Below are positions 61,178 to 64,000 of a DNA stretch of 64,000 nt, piece after piece. The notes beneath the pieces are model-generated. The model was given only the letters and a program-made list of their open reading frames with translations. It was not told the origin of the DNA and searched no databases. This DNA comes from Lucifuga dentata (taxonomy: Eukaryota; Chordata; Actinopteri; Ophidiiformes; Bythitidae): NCBI GenBank assembly GCA_014773175.1, contig VXCM01000039.1, positions 169,001-233,000 of the forward strand, in the 5' to 3' direction. Position numbers and translations under genes: made by a program. Each line of letters opens with the position of its first letter. Positions within the stretch are counted from its first letter, which is position 1.

Positions 61178-63980
61178 ATGGCGTATCCTCAGGGCTACTT
61201 GTACCAGCCGTCCGCTTCTTTAGCCCTGTATTCATGCCCTGCGTACAGCACCAGCGTTATATCGGGACCCAGAACCGAGGAACTTGGGAGATCCTCTTCG
61301 GGATCTGCTTTTGCGCCCTATGCCGGATCTACTGCGTTCACCAGCGCCTCGCCAGGCTACAACTCCCATTTACCATACAGTGCAGACGCGGCGGCAGCTG
61401 CCACATTCACCTCGTACGTGGTGAGTAACATAAAGGTGATTACTCGATTTAATGTAAAGTAAATGCGAACATGTCTCCTCTTAAAGAAGATTTAGGTGTC
61501 CGCTGCGCATCGAGGGGCGCGTAGATAAGAGAGAAATGTGCGCCACTGGGGAGCGTGTGGATAAAATACTCTAGATGAGCCGTGGAGTTGAGTAAACGCA
61601 AGTAATTTGTCTGGTTAGCATTTCTCTGATCTTAAGTAAATTGTAGTTTTTGTGGTAAAGAATGAACAATACCTTCCCGAGGCTTTGACAGTTGATTGCG
61701 GCTCACCCAGTGATGGCAATTTACATCACTGTATTTGTTTTCCGCCCTTATTAGTTGTGAAAGTTTAAATACTGGCCCTATAGGAAAGCAGAGGAAATTA
61801 TGATTTCCGTCTGCGTGATCTGATGGCAGCACAAATTATTCATACAGGCCGGTTAGGTAGGCCTTATTACTGCAAGGGATGATCCTGCAGTATTAGATTC
61901 AAAAACATAATGTTAAGCCTGTCACGCATGATGTCAGTTATCAAACGTGCACATTAAACTATATTTTATTGCCAGAATAATAGCAACTGCTTGCTGACGT
62001 CAGATAAACTAAAAAGTCAGTAGAAGCATCGTGAAAGCGCATTTGAAATACCTAATCAAGTTCTAACAAACTCCATAAACATTAACTTCAGACTTGAACT
62101 ACTGGGGAAAAGCCAGTGTATGTGCGTGTGTGCGTGTGCGCGTGTGAACTATAAATCGTTAAAAGTGTTTTCCCTATATAATAAGACTTTTATATTTTTC
62201 ATTTCAGAGTTCTCCGTATGACCACACCACGGGTATGGCCGGCTCAATAGGATATCATCCTTACGCAGCACCGTTGGGCACTTATCCTTACGGTGACCCA
62301 GCATACCGTAAAAACGCAACCCGGGACGCCACTGCCACCCTAAAGGCCTGGCTGAGCGAACACCGCAAGAACCCTTACCCCACCAAGGGCGAGAAGATCA
62401 TGCTGGCCATCATCACCAAAATGACCCTCACGCAAGTCTCCACCTGGTTCGCCAACGCCAGGAGGAGACTAAAGAAGGAGAACAAGATGACCTGGACTCC
62501 CCGGAACCGGAGCGAGGACGAGGAGGAGGACGAGAATATTGATTTGGAGAAAAATGACGACGACGAGCCAAACAAGCCCACAGACAAGGGAGACTCCACA
62601 GACACAGAAGCAGGTCGGTGGTGCAGGGAAGAAAAAAGAAAAGGCATAAAAATCATCAATTTTTCATCGCAGTCGTTTCCACTCAGGGTGCAAAATTGAT
62701 TGCTGGTTAATGGTGGTATATTATTTATAATGGGACAATTGCTTTAAATAATAATCACCTTGAACTCCCCTCGTTTGACTTTTCAGGGGCTGAAATTGCT
62801 GGTGACGCCAAGTGTTTAGCAGTCAATTTATCTTTAACTGCATAATAAGGATACAGCTGGTGTATTGCGCTGAGTATTCGGCTAACGATAATTATTGCCT
62901 GTGTATGATCATTAATATTCCAGTTTCCAACGGTTGTGTGAGATTTGGTTCTATTGTTAAACGCTTATTATCATAATTATTTATATGATATGATAATATT
63001 TAATACCGAGAATGAATTTAGAAATTCAAATAATCAACACATACCCAGGCCTTTATGCCTCATTTTTATTCTAAGTAAAATATTGTTTATAATTTTTCAT
63101 AATTCATTTATATCACATCATAATAAACATGCATTAATAATTAGTTTATATTATCAGTTTTTATTCAGGTGCTTGTCTTATGATCAGCTGTTATATAATT
63201 CGCCTCCATTTTTATGAACTTTTCAGTCTTATATTTATTTGGCACTAATTCTGGTCTGTTTGTGTTTTAGATCATAAATTGTTAAACCCAGGGGACATAG
63301 GCTGTGACAGATTTAAAGAGGAGAGCCACGAGAAAGACTCGGATCCCCTTCTGAGCGACTCGGAGTTAAAAGACCAAGAGGAACAGAATACAGACTTGTT
63401 GGCGGATTCTGCAAAACCAACCACTTCATCTCCCTCGGCGGTGCCCCGGGGAAACCACACCGTTGCGCAACAAGACAAGCCGTCAGATTTGAGCCATGCA
63501 CCGGGCACGGTGACCAGCAACGTGACCTCTGTTATCCACTCGCCCCCGTCCGCCCCTAAACCCAAACTGTGGTCCCTTGCAGAGATTGCCACGTCCTCAG
63601 ACAAGTGTAAGGGCAGCGGAGAGGGGCCACAAGTTTGCCCCGGTTTGGGTCAGAGTGCAGTAATGGGCACCAACGCGTCTCCATCACGGTCCTCCCCTCA
63701 ATGTCCTCTCCCTAACAGCACCGTCCTATCCAGGCCTCTGTACTACACCTCCCCTTTCTACCCCGGCTACACGAACTATGGTGGCAGTTTTGGACACCTT
63801 CACAGTAACCACGGCTCAGTAACCACGGGTTCCACGGCACATTTCAATGGATTAAACCAGACTGTGTTAAATAGAGCAGAGGCTTTGGTAAGAGAAAGCC
63901 AGAAAGTCAGAAGCCAAACGCAGGTAGATCTTTGTAAAGACTCCCCTTATGAACTAAAGAAAGGTATGTCAAACATTTAA
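61178..63980 (+). CDS. irx5a: Iroquois homeobox transcription factor Irx5 (irx5a-like), three coding exons, complete
   Basis: Coding exons are 61178-61420 (81 codons, phase 0 end), 62208-62613 (ends after the first base of a codon) and 63271-63980 (stop TAA at 63978-63980); joined length is 1359 nt, 452 residues. The start begins [20 protein letters not shown], as in vertebrate IRX5, and is the first in-frame ATG. The TALE homeodomain lies at about residues 111-174, with the three-residue loop extension (NPYP, 136-139) and recognition helix [13 protein letters not shown] (161-173). An acidic tract follows (184-201), then the Iro box [16 protein letters not shown] (313-328) and C-terminus ELKKGMSNI (444-452). 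Human IRX5 is somewhat longer (about 483), mostly from proline/alanine-rich stretches. Irx5 is a nuclear DNA-binding regulator of patterning in retina, heart, neural tube and craniofacial tissue, usually co-regulated with Irx3 from shared enhancers. Residue 131 is Ser where Asn is usual. The a-paralogue call rests on close similarity to tetrapod IRX5; irx5b is the alternative. Confidence 0.96.
61421..62207 (+). other. irx5 intron 1 (787 bp)
   Basis: Donor GTGAGT follows codon 81 (Val) and the acceptor is TTTTTCATTTCAG before the Ser-Ser-Pro-Tyr-Asp codons that continue the Irx5 N-terminal region, so the intron is phase 0. A block at about 61715-61860, containing CTTATTAG, AAATTATG and CAAATTATTCAT, is AT-rich but complex and may be an intronic regulatory element; I see no repeat in it. 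Confidence 0.93.
62614..63270 (+). other. irx5 intron 2 (657 bp), non-canonical donor context
   Basis: The junction is GAAGCAG|GTCGGT ... TTTGTGTTTTAG|ATCAT, phase 1, restoring an Asp codon and the sequence Glu-Ala-Asp-His-Lys. The donor (GTCGGT) is weaker than GTRAGT, and the reading frame stays open 83 bases into the intron, to a TGA at 62697-62699. The 3' half (62880-63240) is very AT-rich with many ATTA/TTAT motifs. Confidence 0.92.
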
Positions 63981-64000
63981 TACCTGATTACTTTCCAGTC

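Noticed and set aside
62375..62659. 94-codon minus-strand frame opposite irx5 exon 2
   Set aside because: Antisense shadow of the homeodomain and acidic-tract codons.

Overview
The window is vertebrate DNA, most likely from a spiny-rayed (percomorph) teleost fish. Three things point there: a protein nearly identical in layout to vertebrate Iroquois-5, degenerate tRNA-derived SINEs and Tc1-like elements of types common in fish, and very dense CA/GA/CT microsatellites in an AT-rich background. The species cannot be read from the sequence.

The only protein-coding gene I can support is at the right edge: irx5 (most like the irx5a paralogue), plus strand, three coding exons at 61178-61420, 62208-62613 and 63271-63980. 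It is complete from ATG to stop and encodes 452 residues with a TALE homeodomain, an acidic tract, an Iro box and the family C-terminus. Only about 20 bases of 3' UTR are inside the window. Upstream of it, from about 58.3 to 61.2 kb, lies a CpG-richer promoter-proximal zone that also carries hints of divergent (minus-strand) transcription.

Positions 1 to about 58.3 kb are a gene desert. In vertebrates the interval upstream of Irx5, towards Irx3, is a known large regulatory landscape full of conserved non-coding elements. Many blocks here look like such elements: 150-550 bp of complex sequence, free of simple repeats, rich in TAATTA/ATTA/TGAT-type homeodomain motifs, with no supported coding frame. 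They are listed at low confidence because conservation cannot be tested from one sequence. Between them are microsatellites, three tRNA-type SINE remnants, a LINE-like 3' tail, two copies of one MITE family in opposite orientation (7.8-8.4 and 11.3-11.9 kb), a second MITE with about 105-bp inverted repeats (37.2-37.6 kb), and a decayed Tc1-like transposon with a truncated transposase relic (49.06-49.92 kb).

The assembly carries single-N joins. Four of them are flanked by identical 64-67 bp direct copies (4.6, 22.9, 25.7 and 28.2 kb) and are almost certainly unmerged contig overlaps rather than biology. I found no convincing new biological system. The best leads are the candidate divergent lncRNA upstream of irx5, a possible intron-retention isoform of irx5, an exon-like 199-bp block at 53.9 kb, perfect hairpins at 8.4 and 34.8 kb, and the strongest enhancer-like blocks.
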